Positions 1 through 7,319 of a stretch of 7,638 nucleotides of DNA are shown piece after piece; position 1 is the first letter of the stretch, and each line of letters opens with the position of its first letter. The translations under genes were made by a program, and so were the position numbers. Source of the DNA: Bacteroidales bacterium (lineage in GTDB: Bacteria; Bacteroidota; Bacteroidia; Bacteroidales; JAADGE01); NCBI GenBank assembly GCA_029932445.1, contig JAOZQB010000140.1, forward strand, positions 1 to 7,638, read 5' to 3'. Below the pieces are notes generated by a model, which saw only the letters and a list, made by a program, of their open reading frames with translations, searched no databases and was not told the origin of the DNA.

Positions 1-15
1 AGAATTGAAAAAACT

Positions 16-963
16 TTAGTTCTCAAGATTTAATTTCTTATCAACCTGATATTTATTTCTGTCTTTTGAAGATCTGGAGACCAAATCGGCCAATAAACCT
101 GTTAAGAATAATTGTGCTCCGAAAATAATGGCTAAAAGTCCTAAGAAAAACAAAGGTCTTTCAGTCATTGCATATTGAGCCCAAAACAGTTTTGCAATTG
201 ATAAATAAATTAAAATTAAAAACCCGATAAAAAAACTGAAAGAACCGATAGTTCCGAAAAAGTGCATGGGTCGTTTTGCAAAACGCGTTATAAAAGTTAT
301 TGAAAGCAAATCCAAAAAACCGTTAATAAAACGTTCCATACCGAATTTTGATTTTCCGTATTTCCTTTCCTGATGTTTTACAACTTTTTCGGTAATTTTT
401 GTAAAACCTGCTTGTTTCACTAATATAGGAATATAACGATGCATTTCACCGTAAACTTCGATGCTTTTAACTACATTGTTTTTGTATGCTTTCAATCCGC
501 AATTAAAATCATGCAATTTTAGTCCGCTGACTTTTCGTGCCGTAAAATTAAAAAATTTACTCGGTAAGTTTTTACTTAAAAAAGGATCGTAACGTTTCTT
601 TTTCCATCCGGAAACCAAATCATTATTTTCCTTCATTATCATATGATACAATTCCGGAATTTCTTCGGGATTATCTTGTAAATCAGCATCCATCGTAATT
701 ATTACATCCCCTTTTGCTGCGGCAAAACCCTCAAAAATTGCTGCTGATTTTCCGTAATTTTTTACAAATTTTATTCCTTTAACCTGTTCATCATTCTCGG
801 ATAATTTCTCAATAATTTCCCACGAACGGTCCTTGCTTCCGTCATCTATCATTATTATTTCATATGACAGTTTATTCGTTTTACAAACGTTTACAATCCA
901 TTCATACAATTCAGGTAAAGATTCTTCTTCATTCAACAATGAAATAACTATTGATAAATCCAT
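16..963 (-). CDS. Family 2 glycosyltransferase, DPM1/GtrB-like, with two C-terminal membrane helices
   Basis: This 315-residue protein is a membrane-bound family 2 glycosyltransferase. Members of this subgroup (bacterial DPM1-like, GtrB, ArnC) move a sugar from a nucleotide donor onto a polyprenyl phosphate at the cytoplasmic face of the inner membrane. The GT-A fold begins at residue 3 (SIVISLLNEEESLPEL). It shows the DDGSKD nucleotide-binding motif at 40-45 and the metal-binding DAD at 92-94 followed by LQDNPEE. The HDFNCGLKAY segment (151-160), the GEMHRYIP segment (172-179) and the RKYGKSKFG segment (200-208) are hallmarks of this subgroup. Two hydrophobic helices follow at about 233-257 and 269-295, then a short basic tail. 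Length and layout fit an intact protein. The sugar and the pathway cannot be told from sequence; no partner flippase is in view. It is divergent from the small ORF at 1106. Family call is firm; specific function is open. Confidence 0.93.
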   Translation of the reverse strand: MDLSIVISLLNEEESLPELYEWIVNVCKTNKLSYEIIMIDDGSKDRSWEIIEKLSENDEQVKGIKFVKNYGKSAAIFEGFAAAKGDVIITMDADLQDNPEEIPELYHMIMKENNDLVSGWKKKRYDPFLSKNLPSKFFNFTARKVSGLKLHDFNCGLKAYKNNVVKSIEVYGEMHRYIPILVKQAGFTKITEKVVKHQERKYGKSKFGMERFINGFLDLLSITFITRFAKRPMHFFGTIGSFSFFIGFLILIYLSIAKLFWAQYAMTERPLFFLGLLAIIFGAQLFLTGLLADLVSRSSKDRNKYQVDKKLNLEN

Positions 964-985
964 TTTTCAGTAATTAAATATTCAT

Positions 986-993
986 CAAAAATA
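986..993 (-). promoter_or_regulatory. Candidate -7 promoter element for the glycosyltransferase
   Basis: Read on the minus strand this is TATTTTTG, an exact fit to the Bacteroidota -7 consensus TAnnTTTG. It lies 22 bases upstream of the glycosyltransferase start codon, which would give a short leader. No clear TTTG -33 element is found 19-21 bases further upstream (around 1013-1016 the minus strand reads TTTC-like sequence). In DNA this AT-rich, chance matches are expected, so the position is the main support. Confidence 0.35.
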
Positions 994-1026
994 AATATTA
1001 GTTCCGCTTTATGAAAAAAAACTGTT

Positions 1027-1040
1027 AAAAACATGTTTTT
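1027..1040. repeat. 14-base perfect palindrome in the divergent intergenic region
   Basis: The bases AAAAACATGTTTTT form a perfect inverted repeat centred between 1033 and 1034. It lies between the divergent glycosyltransferase and the small ORF, about 33 bases upstream of the candidate -7 element for the former and 65 bases before the start of the latter. It could be an operator for a dimeric regulator. It could also be chance, because ten of its fourteen bases are A or T tracts. No second copy was seen in the window. Confidence 0.3.
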
Positions 1041-1105
1041 TTTAATTTTTTATCAATCAGGGTATAGAATTTGATTATACATATTAAACACCTAAATTAT
1101 CTTAT

Positions 1106-1345
1106 ATGTCTCAACACATAAAAGTTATTGACAGAAACAGAATTCTCGGCGGATATTCCTTATCCGTCAGAGATAATTGGGTGTATAAAATAAAAAAAGT
1201 TCATCTTTCAGAATCCGAAAAAGATAAATACTTGGAAGATTTCGGTGAGCAAATAATCACCTTCGATGAGTTTTTCAAATGGTATAAAAAATTAAAAGAA
1301 ACTCCTAAAGAACCGGTTTCTTCAGAAAAAAATATCACTAATTAA
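1106..1345 (+). CDS. Small hypothetical protein, 79 residues
   Basis: I do not recognise this protein. It is 79 residues, soluble by appearance, with no signal peptide, membrane helix or cysteines. It is rich in charged and aromatic residues. The first half (residues about 4-35) reads like short beta strands (IKVIDRNRILGGYSLSV, then WVYKIKKVHL). The rest looks helical, including an aromatic stretch FDEFFKWYKKLKE around residues 53-65, and the tail is polar (SSEKNITN). Codon use resembles its neighbours. No overlapping gene lies on either strand and it starts with ATG behind an AT-rich leader. It is followed by a 105-base gap before the aminotransferase, so it may be its own transcription unit. 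The even amino-acid composition and the clean gene-sized gap argue that it is real, but only homologues would settle it. Confidence 0.6.
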   Translation: MSQHIKVIDRNRILGGYSLSVRDNWVYKIKKVHLSESEKDKYLEDFGEQIITFDEFFKWYKKLKETPKEPVSSEKNITN

Positions 1346-1395
1346 AATATCTTTCTCTTTTTTAATATCTTTTCAATAAAATGCTTCATAAATCG

Positions 1396-1425
1396 TTGTT
1401 TTTTATAAAAAAATTTAAATCTTTG
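1396..1425 (+). promoter_or_regulatory. Candidate promoter for the aspC-lptC-lolD run
   Basis: A TTG at 1396-1398 is followed after 19 bases by AATCTTTG at 1418-1425. This is one mismatch from the Bacteroidota -7 consensus TAnnTTTG and has the expected -33 to -7 spacing. The aminotransferase start codon lies 25 bases beyond. An alternative TTTG at 1437-1440 has TA three bases upstream instead of two. The region is low in complexity, so this call is tentative. Confidence 0.3.
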
Positions 1426-1450
1426 CTTTTTTATAATTTGAAATTATCAA

Positions 1451-2659
1451 ATGAATTATACAACCTCAAAACGGATTAAACGGATTTCTGTTTCTCAAAC
1501 TCTTGAGATGTCTAATCGTAGCAGAGAATTAAGAGAAAAGGGCATTGACATTATTGATATGAGCGTAGGACAACCTGACTTTCCGACTCCTCCGCATATT
1601 AAACAAGCTGCCAAAGATGCCATAGATAATAACTTTACATTTTATACACCGGTTCCCGGTTATTCGGATTTAAGACAAGCGATTGTTGAAAAATTTAAAG
1701 AAGAGAACAATTTAGACTATAATAAAAATCAAATTGTAGTAACTAACGGAGCAAAACAAGCTTTGGCCAATACTATTTTAACTCTGATAAACAAAGGAGA
1801 TGAAATTTTAGTTCCTACACCTTATTGGGTCAGTTATGCCGAATTAGTTAATTTGGCTGAAGGAAAGAAAAAATTTATTAAAACAAGCATTGATAATAAT
1901 TTCAAAGTTACCGCTCAAGAAATTGAAGACGCTATTACTCCGAGAACACGTATTTTATTATACAGTTCACCGTCAAATCCGGCCGGAAGTGTCTATTCAA
2001 AAGAAGAACTGAAAGCCATAGCAGAAGTAATTGAGAAACATGAAAATGTCTATGTAATTTCAGACGAAATATACGAACATATTAATTTTATCGGTAAACA
2101 CGAAAGCATTGCACAATTTGAAGCCATTAAAGACAGAGTCATCGTAATTAACGGAATGTCAAAAGGATACGCCATGACCGGTTGGCGATTGGGTTATATG
2201 GCAGCTCCGAAATGGTTAGCAGATTCATGCATTAAATTACAAGGGCAATATACATCGGGGGCAAGTTCTATTTCACAAAAAGCTGCAATTGCCGCACTTC
2301 AGGGAGACAACCTATATACAATGGGGATGAATCAAGCATTTAAAGAACGCAGAAATTTAATTGTAAGTTTAATGAACGAAATACCCGGATTTAAAACGTA
2401 TATTCCTGAAGGTGCATTTTACATATTCCCGGATGTAAAAAGTTATTTCGGAAAAATTCATAATTATATCAATATTAAAAATGCATCTGATTTAAGTATG
2501 TTTTTATTAAATGAAGCCCATGTTGCTACTGTTCCGGGATCTGCTTTCGGTGATGATAATTGTATTCGTTTTTCTTTTGCATTAGGAAAAAACAAAATAG
2601 AAGCGGCTATGGAAAGAATTAAAACAACTTTAAAAACGTTAACTCAAGATAATATTTAA
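1451..2659 (+). CDS. aspC: Aspartate aminotransferase, class I PLP-dependent
   Basis: This 402-residue protein is a fold-type I, class I aminotransferase of the Thermus-like (Ib) aspartate aminotransferase group. It exchanges amino groups between aspartate and 2-oxoglutarate using PLP in the cytoplasm. The Schiff-base lysine is K238 in NGMSKGYAMTGWR. The PLP-contacting N176 lies in SNPAGSVY, D205 and Y208 in YVISDEIYEH, and R246 in GWRLGY. R373 in CIRFSFA binds the substrate alpha-carboxylate. K102 in TNGAKQAL matches the lysine that helps recognise the distal carboxylate in the Thermus enzyme, which favours aspartate over aromatic substrates. Length is normal and all key residues are present. 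The stop codon is three bases before lptC, so the two are probably co-transcribed. Exact substrate range is inferred; a broader specificity, such as prephenate or aromatic substrates, is possible in this group. Confidence 0.93.
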   Translation: MNYTTSKRIKRISVSQTLEMSNRSRELREKGIDIIDMSVGQPDFPTPPHIKQAAKDAIDNNFTFYTPVPGYSDLRQAIVEKFKEENNLDYNKNQIVVTNGAKQALANTILTLINKGDEILVPTPYWVSYAELVNLAEGKKKFIKTSIDNNFKVTAQEIEDAITPRTRILLYSSPSNPAGSVYSKEELKAIAEVIEKHENVYVISDEIYEHINFIGKHESIAQFEAIKDRVIVINGMSKGYAMTGWRLGYMAAPKWLADSCIKLQGQYTSGASSISQKAAIAALQGDNLYTMGMNQAFKERRNLIVSLMNEIPGFKTYIPEGAFYIFPDVKSYFGKIHNYINIKNASDLSMFLLNEAHVATVPGSAFGDDNCIRFSFALGKNKIEAAMERIKTTLKTLTQDNI

Positions 2660-2662
2660 GAA

Positions 2663-3295
2663 ATGTTTAAATTCAAATACCGATTTAGTCTTCTTTTTAT
2701 ATTATTCATCCTATTCTCTTGCAAAAATGATTTGGAAGAAATAAAAGCTCTGACAAATCAAAAAGAATTACCTGATGTTACGGTTGAGAATTTAAGATCT
2801 CAATACAGTATTAACGGACATACTCAAATTGTTCTTTCTACACCGCTGGCATACCGTTATACGAATCCTAAAAAAGAATATTCTGTTTTTCCTAAAGGAA
2901 TTACATTAACTTTTTATGATAAACATATGAATATTCATTCAAGTTTAAGAGCAGATTACGGTATTTATTATGAAAAAAAGAATTTTGCCAAAGCCAAGGG
3001 AAATGTAATATTAACAAATGTAAAAGGCAGCATATTAAAAACGGAAGAATTATTTTTAAATGAAAAAACTGAAAAAATTTATTCGGTAAAACCCGTAAAT
3101 ATTGTTGATAAAAGCGGATTTGAGATTACAGGAGAAGGTGGTTTTGAATCCAATTTAGACTTTACTGTTTACCGTTTTACGAATGTTACCGGAAAAATAA
3201 TAAAAGATGATGATGAAGGGTTTATAAACAATGATAATAAACAAAAAGATAATCCGAATAAGTCAAAAAATAAAAAAGATGTCCGTCTTAAATAA
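2663..3295 (+). CDS. lptC: LPS export protein LptC, predicted lipoprotein
   Basis: This 210-residue protein fits the LptC family, the inner-membrane component that passes LPS from the LptBFG transporter to the periplasmic bridge. Residues 1-20 form a lipoprotein signal: basic start, hydrophobic core (FSLLFILFILFS) and a lipobox ending at C20. The following region has the beta-strand pattern of LptC: a segment PDVTVENLRSQYSINGHTQI, then ITLTFYD, then SLRADYGIYY, then KGNVILTN with a repeated strand-turn rhythm to about residue 178. E. coli LptC uses an uncleaved membrane helix, so a lipid anchor is a notable difference, though it is commonly seen in Bacteroidota. The last 30 residues are a polar, Asn/Lys/Asp-rich tail that looks disordered. 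It follows aspC by three bases and precedes the LolD-like ATPase by 25. The family call rests on overall pattern and context, since LptC has no catalytic motif. Confidence 0.82.
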   Translation: MFKFKYRFSLLFILFILFSCKNDLEEIKALTNQKELPDVTVENLRSQYSINGHTQIVLSTPLAYRYTNPKKEYSVFPKGITLTFYDKHMNIHSSLRADYGIYYEKKNFAKAKGNVILTNVKGSILKTEELFLNEKTEKIYSVKPVNIVDKSGFEITGEGGFESNLDFTVYRFTNVTGKIIKDDDEGFINNDNKQKDNPNKSKNKKDVRLK

Positions 3296-3320
3296 TTAAA
3301 TTTTCAAGAAATAATCTTCT

Positions 3321-4001
3321 ATGATTAAAACCAATAATATCAGTAAATCTTTTGATAATCTCAATGTCCTGAAAGAAATCGAATTGAATATTAAGAAAGG
3401 AGAAATTGTTTCTGTTACCGGTCCCAGCGGAGCCGGCAAAACAACTCTTTTACAAATTATAGGAACGCTTTTAGATGCTGATAAAGGAACTATTTTAATT
3501 GAAGATACGGATATCACAAATTTAAATCAAAAAAAATTAGCAAAATTCAGAAATGAACACATTGGTTTTGTTTTTCAATTTCATCATTTGTTACCCGAAT
3601 TTACTGCAATAGAGAATATTTGTATGCCGGCATTTATCAAAGGAACAGATAAAAAAACAGCCGTAACAAAAGCAAACGAATTATTAAAATTCTTAAATTT
3701 ATCGGATCGTGCCGAACATAAACCTAATGAAATGTCAGGCGGTGAACAACAACGAGTTGCCGTAGCAAGAGCATTAATAAATAATCCTTCGGTAATTTTA
3801 GCTGACGAACCTTCCGGAAATCTCGACACTGAAAATAAGAAAGCACTGCACCAATTATTTTTTTCTTTAAGAGATGAATTTGAACAAACATTTGTTATTG
3901 TAACACATAACAATGAACTGGCTCACATGTCCGATCGAATTATTAAATTGAAAGACGGGAAAATTATTAACGGAAAACAAACCTGGTCAGCTGATAATTA
4001 A
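3321..4001 (+). CDS. lolD: LolD-like ABC transporter ATP-binding protein
   Basis: This 226-residue protein is an ABC ATPase of the LolD/MacB class. It shows Walker A GPSGAGKTT at 34-42, Q-loop Q86 in FVFQFHHLLPEF, signature MSGGEQQR at 138-145, Walker B VILADEPSGNLD at 158-169 and switch histidine H196 in VIVTHN. The FQFHHLLPEFTAIEN stretch and the GNLD ending are typical of LolD, which powers release of outer-membrane lipoproteins from the inner membrane together with LolC/LolE-type permeases. Despite sitting 25 bases after lptC it does not look like LptB, which lacks these segments. No permease gene is adjacent, so the partner must be encoded elsewhere. A related MacB-like or FtsE-like role cannot be excluded. 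The stop codon is one base from the clpX stop on the other strand. The ATPase assignment is firm; the LolD assignment is good. Confidence 0.88.
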   Translation: MIKTNNISKSFDNLNVLKEIELNIKKGEIVSVTGPSGAGKTTLLQIIGTLLDADKGTILIEDTDITNLNQKKLAKFRNEHIGFVFQFHHLLPEFTAIENICMPAFIKGTDKKTAVTKANELLKFLNLSDRAEHKPNEMSGGEQQRVAVARALINNPSVILADEPSGNLDTENKKALHQLFFSLRDEFEQTFVIVTHNNELAHMSDRIIKLKDGKIINGKQTWSADN

Positions 4002-4002
4002 A

Positions 4003-5229
4003 TTAAGCAACTTTCAGTTTTTTAATATCTGTTTTTTCAAGTTTACTTTTTGCGTATTTTAAGTCAACCGAAAATTTCTTTACACGTTTTGAAGGAAGTT
4101 CAAACATGGCATCAGTCATAATCACTTCACATATAGAACGCAAGCCTCTGGCACCGATTTTATATTCAATTGCCTTATCTACAATGTATTCAAATACATT
4201 TTCATTAATATGTAATTCAATACCGTCAATTTGAAACAATTTGATGTATTGCTTGATAATAGAATTTTTAGGTTCCGTCAAAATAGCTCTTAATGCATTT
4301 TTGTCAAGCGGATTAAGATGTGTAAGAACAGGCATCCTTCCGATTATTTCGGGAATTAAACCAAATGATTTTAAATCTTGAGGAGCAACATATTGCAAAA
4401 AGTTTTCTTTATCAATTTTATTCTTTTCTGATTTATCAAAACCGACAACTTGCGTATTTAATCGTCGGGCAATTTTCTTTTCAATACCGTCAAATGCACC
4501 ACCGGCAATAAACAAAATATTTTTCGTATTGACAGGCGTTAAATTTTGTTCGGGATGTTTTCTTCCGCCCTTCGGAGGCACATTTACAATTGCGCCCTCC
4601 AATAATTTCAACAAACCTTGTTGAACACCTTCTCCTGAAACGTCTCTTGTAATAGAAGGGTTATCACCTTTCCGTGCAATTTTATCAATTTCATCAATAA
4701 ATACAATACCTTGTTCTGCTTTTTCAACATCATAATCTGCAGCCTGCAAAAGACGAGTTAATAAACTTTCAATATCTTCACCTACATAACCGGCTTCTGT
4801 TAAGACGGTTGCATCAACAATCGTAAACGGAACATGCAGCATTTTAGCAATGGTTTTTGCAAGAAGCGTTTTTCCTGTTCCGGTTTCTCCGACCATGACA
4901 ATATTTGATTTATCAATTTCAATATCATCATCATCTTGAACATCTTGAACGGATAATCTTTTATAATGATTATAAACGGCAACGGACAATACTTTTTTTG
5001 CCTGTTCCTGACCAATAACGTATTTATCAAGGAATTCTTTAATTTCAACAGGTTTTTTTAATTTAACATTATTGATATCAAATTTACTTTTTTCTTTTTT
5101 AGTCAATTCTTCTTCCGCAATAATTTCATATGCTCTTGCAGAACATTCATCACAAATGAAACCCTCAATTCCGGAAATCAATAAATTTACTTCGGATCTT
5201 TTACGACCGCAAAAAGAACATTTGTCCAT
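4003..5229 (-). CDS. clpX: ATP-dependent Clp protease ATP-binding subunit ClpX
   Basis: This 408-residue AAA+ unfoldase forms a hexamer that recognises tagged substrates, unfolds them and threads them into ClpP. The N-terminal zinc-binding domain has C4, C7, C26 and C29. The AAA+ module shows Walker A GETGTGKT at 114-121, the GYVG pore-1 loop at 147-150, Walker B with D179 and E180 in IVFIDEIDKIA, the RKH loop at 223-225, R298 in the GRMP arginine-finger motif, and sensor-2 GARGLR at 359-364. VGF at 262-264 is the ClpP-docking (IGF-type) loop, so this ClpX should bind the ClpP encoded just upstream. The Walker A second position is Glu where E. coli has Pro; that site is variable. The start is fixed by the zinc finger beginning at residue 4. 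It lies 26 bases after clpP and is probably in the same transcript as tig and clpP. Length is normal. Confidence 0.97.
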   Translation of the reverse strand: MDKCSFCGRKRSEVNLLISGIEGFICDECSARAYEIIAEEELTKKEKSKFDINNVKLKKPVEIKEFLDKYVIGQEQAKKVLSVAVYNHYKRLSVQDVQDDDDIEIDKSNIVMVGETGTGKTLLAKTIAKMLHVPFTIVDATVLTEAGYVGEDIESLLTRLLQAADYDVEKAEQGIVFIDEIDKIARKGDNPSITRDVSGEGVQQGLLKLLEGAIVNVPPKGGRKHPEQNLTPVNTKNILFIAGGAFDGIEKKIARRLNTQVVGFDKSEKNKIDKENFLQYVAPQDLKSFGLIPEIIGRMPVLTHLNPLDKNALRAILTEPKNSIIKQYIKLFQIDGIELHINENVFEYIVDKAIEYKIGARGLRSICEVIMTDAMFELPSKRVKKFSVDLKYAKSKLEKTDIKKLKVA

Positions 5230-5255
5230 TTAATCAAATACTAATTTAAATTAAT

Positions 5256-5930
5256 TTATTTTTCATTAACAAGTACACGGTCAATCATACCGTATTCTTT
5301 AGCTTCTTCAGATTTCATCCAATAATCTCTGTCAGAATCTTTTTCAATTTTCTTCAAGGTTTTTCCGGTATGATTTGCTAAAATTTGATACAATTCATTT
5401 TTTAGTTTTTTAATTTCATTAAAGGTTATTTCAATATCCGAAACTTGCCCTTGAGCCCCGCCCATCGGCTGATGAATCATAATTCTGGAGTGTTTTAAGG
5501 ATGCACGTTTATTTTTTGTTCCTGCTGCCAATAATACAGCAGCCATTGATGCGGCAATTCCCGTACAAGTTGTTGCAACATCCGGAGAAATATATTGTAT
5601 TGTATCATAAATACCTAAGCCGGCATAGACTCCGCCACCGGGTGAATTTATATATATCTGCACATCTTTTGAAGGATCACTTGATTCCAAAAATAATAAT
5701 TGTGCTTGAATAATATTTGCAACATAATCATCAATCGGTAAACCTAAAAAAATAATTCTGTCCATCATTAATCGTGAAAAAACATCCATTTGAGCAACAT
5801 TCAACTGACGTTCTTCTATAATGGTAGGAGAAATATAACTGTTTTGAATTGCTTGATAATATTTATGCAAATTTAAACTGCTGATACCTTTATGCTTTGT
5901 TGCATATTTATTGAACTCATTAATATTCAT
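5256..5930 (-). CDS. clpP: ATP-dependent Clp protease proteolytic subunit ClpP
   Basis: This 224-residue serine peptidase (S14) assembles into a two-ring, 14-subunit chamber that degrades proteins delivered by ClpX. The catalytic triad is S128 (GIAASMAAVLLAAG), H153 (RIMIHQPMGG) and D202 (DSDRDYWMKS). The spacings of 25 and 74 residues from serine match those of E. coli ClpP. The oxyanion-side glycine loop INSPGGGVYAG (94-104) is intact. By alignment with E. coli the mature protein should begin near residue 32 (YISPTIIEE), leaving an N-terminal stretch of about 31 residues that may be removed as a propeptide and is longer than the 14 residues in E. coli. It sits 16 bases after tig and 26 bases before clpX, the classic tig-clpP-clpX order. 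No internal promoter was identified. Confidence 0.97.
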   Translation of the reverse strand: MNINEFNKYATKHKGISSLNLHKYYQAIQNSYISPTIIEERQLNVAQMDVFSRLMMDRIIFLGLPIDDYVANIIQAQLLFLESSDPSKDVQIYINSPGGGVYAGLGIYDTIQYISPDVATTCTGIAASMAAVLLAAGTKNKRASLKHSRIMIHQPMGGAQGQVSDIEITFNEIKKLKNELYQILANHTGKTLKKIEKDSDRDYWMKSEEAKEYGMIDRVLVNEK

Positions 5931-5946
5931 ATTTGAGAATTTTAGT

Positions 5947-7305
5947 TTATTCGTATAACTTTTTAAAATTATCCAAAGTTATTTCTTTTTCTTGTATTTT
6001 GACTTTTTCTTTTACGGATTTTATAACTTTATTTTCAATTACTTTCTCTGCAAATTTATTTCTGTCTCTTTCGTTTTCAAGATTTTTATCAATAAAACTT
6101 TGCATATGCTCATCACTTATTGAACCCAACGGCAAACCGTATTGCATAAATTGGGCTTCGGTAAATCGTTTCGATTCTTCTCGAAGTTCTTCTTCACTGA
6201 CTTTAAATTCTTCGGTTTTTCCAATTTTATCTTTTATTAATTGCCATTGCGTATCTTTACTGAAAATCGGATATTCTTTTTCTAAAATTTCTTCAGTAAT
6301 TTTACCCTCTTTATCAGTTACTTTAAGCCATTTTTTCAGAAACTCGTCAGGCAATTGAATCGGAAATTTTTCAGATAATACTTCCTTTGCATCAACGGCA
6401 AATCTGTATTCCGATTCATCATCATATACCTTTTCAATACTTTCTTTAATTTTTGCTTTGTATTCCTCTTCCGTTTTTACGGTATCTTTACCGTAAACTT
6501 TATCAAATAATTCTTGGTTTACTTCTGCGGGAGTATAAGTTGTAATTTCTGTAATTAATAAGCTGAAAAACGGTTCAATTTCATCCGCTTTTGCAGAATC
6601 AATTTTTAAAATACCGGCAATTTCAGTATTATTAGGAAAGGCCTTTTTGATATCAAACAACACTAAATCATTTAGTTTTGCACCGATAAATTTCGTTTTT
6701 TCTTCCTCATCTTTAATAACATCAACGGCAATCATGGTATCTTCAGAAAAGATTCCGTTTTCAACGGGTTTTCCGTCTTTATCCGTTTGAGTTACATTCC
6801 CTTTTAAATAAGAATTCGCTTCAACTTTTTTGGTTTGTTCAGCTTTTGCAAATTGATTTTGATGTCTTTTAATTTCATCATCAATTATTTTTTCATCAAT
6901 TTTTATTTTATAATAAGGAATTTTAATCTTTTCATCAACAGAAAAATCAATTTCGGGAGCTAAACCGATATCGAATAAAAATTCATGTTCTTTTTCATTA
7001 AGAATATCTACCGGTTTTTGTTCGTCGGAAGGTAAAGGTTGACCTAAAATATTTAACTTTTCGTCAATTAAATATTTAGTTAAATTTTCTGAAACCATTT
7101 TATCCAACTCTTGCATTACCATTTGGTTTCCGACTAATTTTTTAACCAAACCCATAGGTGCTTTTCCGGGACGAAATCCCTTTATTTGAGCTGTTTTTTG
7201 ATAAGCTTTAAGTTCTTTTTCCACTGCCGGTGCATAATCTTCAGCCGATATCTTTAAGGATATTTGAGCATTTAATTCGTCTTTGTTTGTTTTTGTTATC
7301 TCCAT
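5947..7305 (-). CDS. tig: Trigger factor, ribosome-associated chaperone
   Basis: This 452-residue protein is trigger factor, which sits at the ribosome exit tunnel and shelters nascent chains. The ribosome-binding signature GFRPGKAP is at residues 43-50, within an N-terminal domain of about 1-112. A middle region at about 163-256 occupies the place of the FKBP-like prolyl isomerase domain but lacks recognisable FKBP active-site motifs; only the frame FIGAKLNDLVLFDIKKAFP and the ending SLLITEI recall it. The C-terminal chaperone domain (about 258-452) is highly charged and helical, as expected. It is slightly longer than the 432-residue E. coli protein. It leads the tig-clpP-clpX run; clpP follows after 16 bases. 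Upstream it has only 24 bases before the terminator hairpin of the tRNA-Leu gene, so its promoter must overlap that hairpin or transcription must read through. Confidence 0.92.
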   Translation of the reverse strand: MEITKTNKDELNAQISLKISAEDYAPAVEKELKAYQKTAQIKGFRPGKAPMGLVKKLVGNQMVMQELDKMVSENLTKYLIDEKLNILGQPLPSDEQKPVDILNEKEHEFLFDIGLAPEIDFSVDEKIKIPYYKIKIDEKIIDDEIKRHQNQFAKAEQTKKVEANSYLKGNVTQTDKDGKPVENGIFSEDTMIAVDVIKDEEEKTKFIGAKLNDLVLFDIKKAFPNNTEIAGILKIDSAKADEIEPFFSLLITEITTYTPAEVNQELFDKVYGKDTVKTEEEYKAKIKESIEKVYDDESEYRFAVDAKEVLSEKFPIQLPDEFLKKWLKVTDKEGKITEEILEKEYPIFSKDTQWQLIKDKIGKTEEFKVSEEELREESKRFTEAQFMQYGLPLGSISDEHMQSFIDKNLENERDRNKFAEKVIENKVIKSVKEKVKIQEKEITLDNFKKLYE

Positions 7306-7319
7306 AAAAATTTATTATT

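Noticed and set aside
1066..1073. AGAATTTG as a promoter -7 element for the small ORF
   Set aside because: TA lies three, not two, bases before TTTG and no -33 TTG is found at the right distance.
1346..1372. Nine-base direct repeat AATATCTTT, copies 18 bases apart
   Set aside because: Only two short AT-rich copies; no sign of a longer array or a function.
1399..1412. Palindrome TTTTTTATAAAAAA upstream of aspC, as terminator or operator
   Set aside because: It contains only A and T tracts, would form a very weak hairpin, and such runs are common by chance in this DNA.
3296..3913. Two minus-strand ORFs (3296-3517 and 3584-3913) antisense to the ABC ATPase
   Set aside because: They overlap a gene with all ABC motifs intact and are shadows of it.
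3321..4001. Calling the ABC ATPase LptB because it follows lptC
   Set aside because: The FQFHHLLPEF and GNLD segments are of the LolD/MacB class; the usual LptB segments are absent.
4800..5048. Minus-strand ORF in another frame of clpX
   Set aside because: It is an out-of-frame reading of the Walker A region of clpX; low-complexity product with no independent support.
5501..5713. Plus-strand ORF antisense to clpP
   Set aside because: It is inside clpP, which has a complete catalytic triad, and its product has no recognisable feature.
5933..6358. Plus-strand ORF of 141 codons antisense to tig
   Set aside because: It lies entirely within the well-supported trigger factor gene (apart from its first bases) and its Ser/Phe/Leu-rich product is what antisense of a Lys/Glu-rich gene gives.
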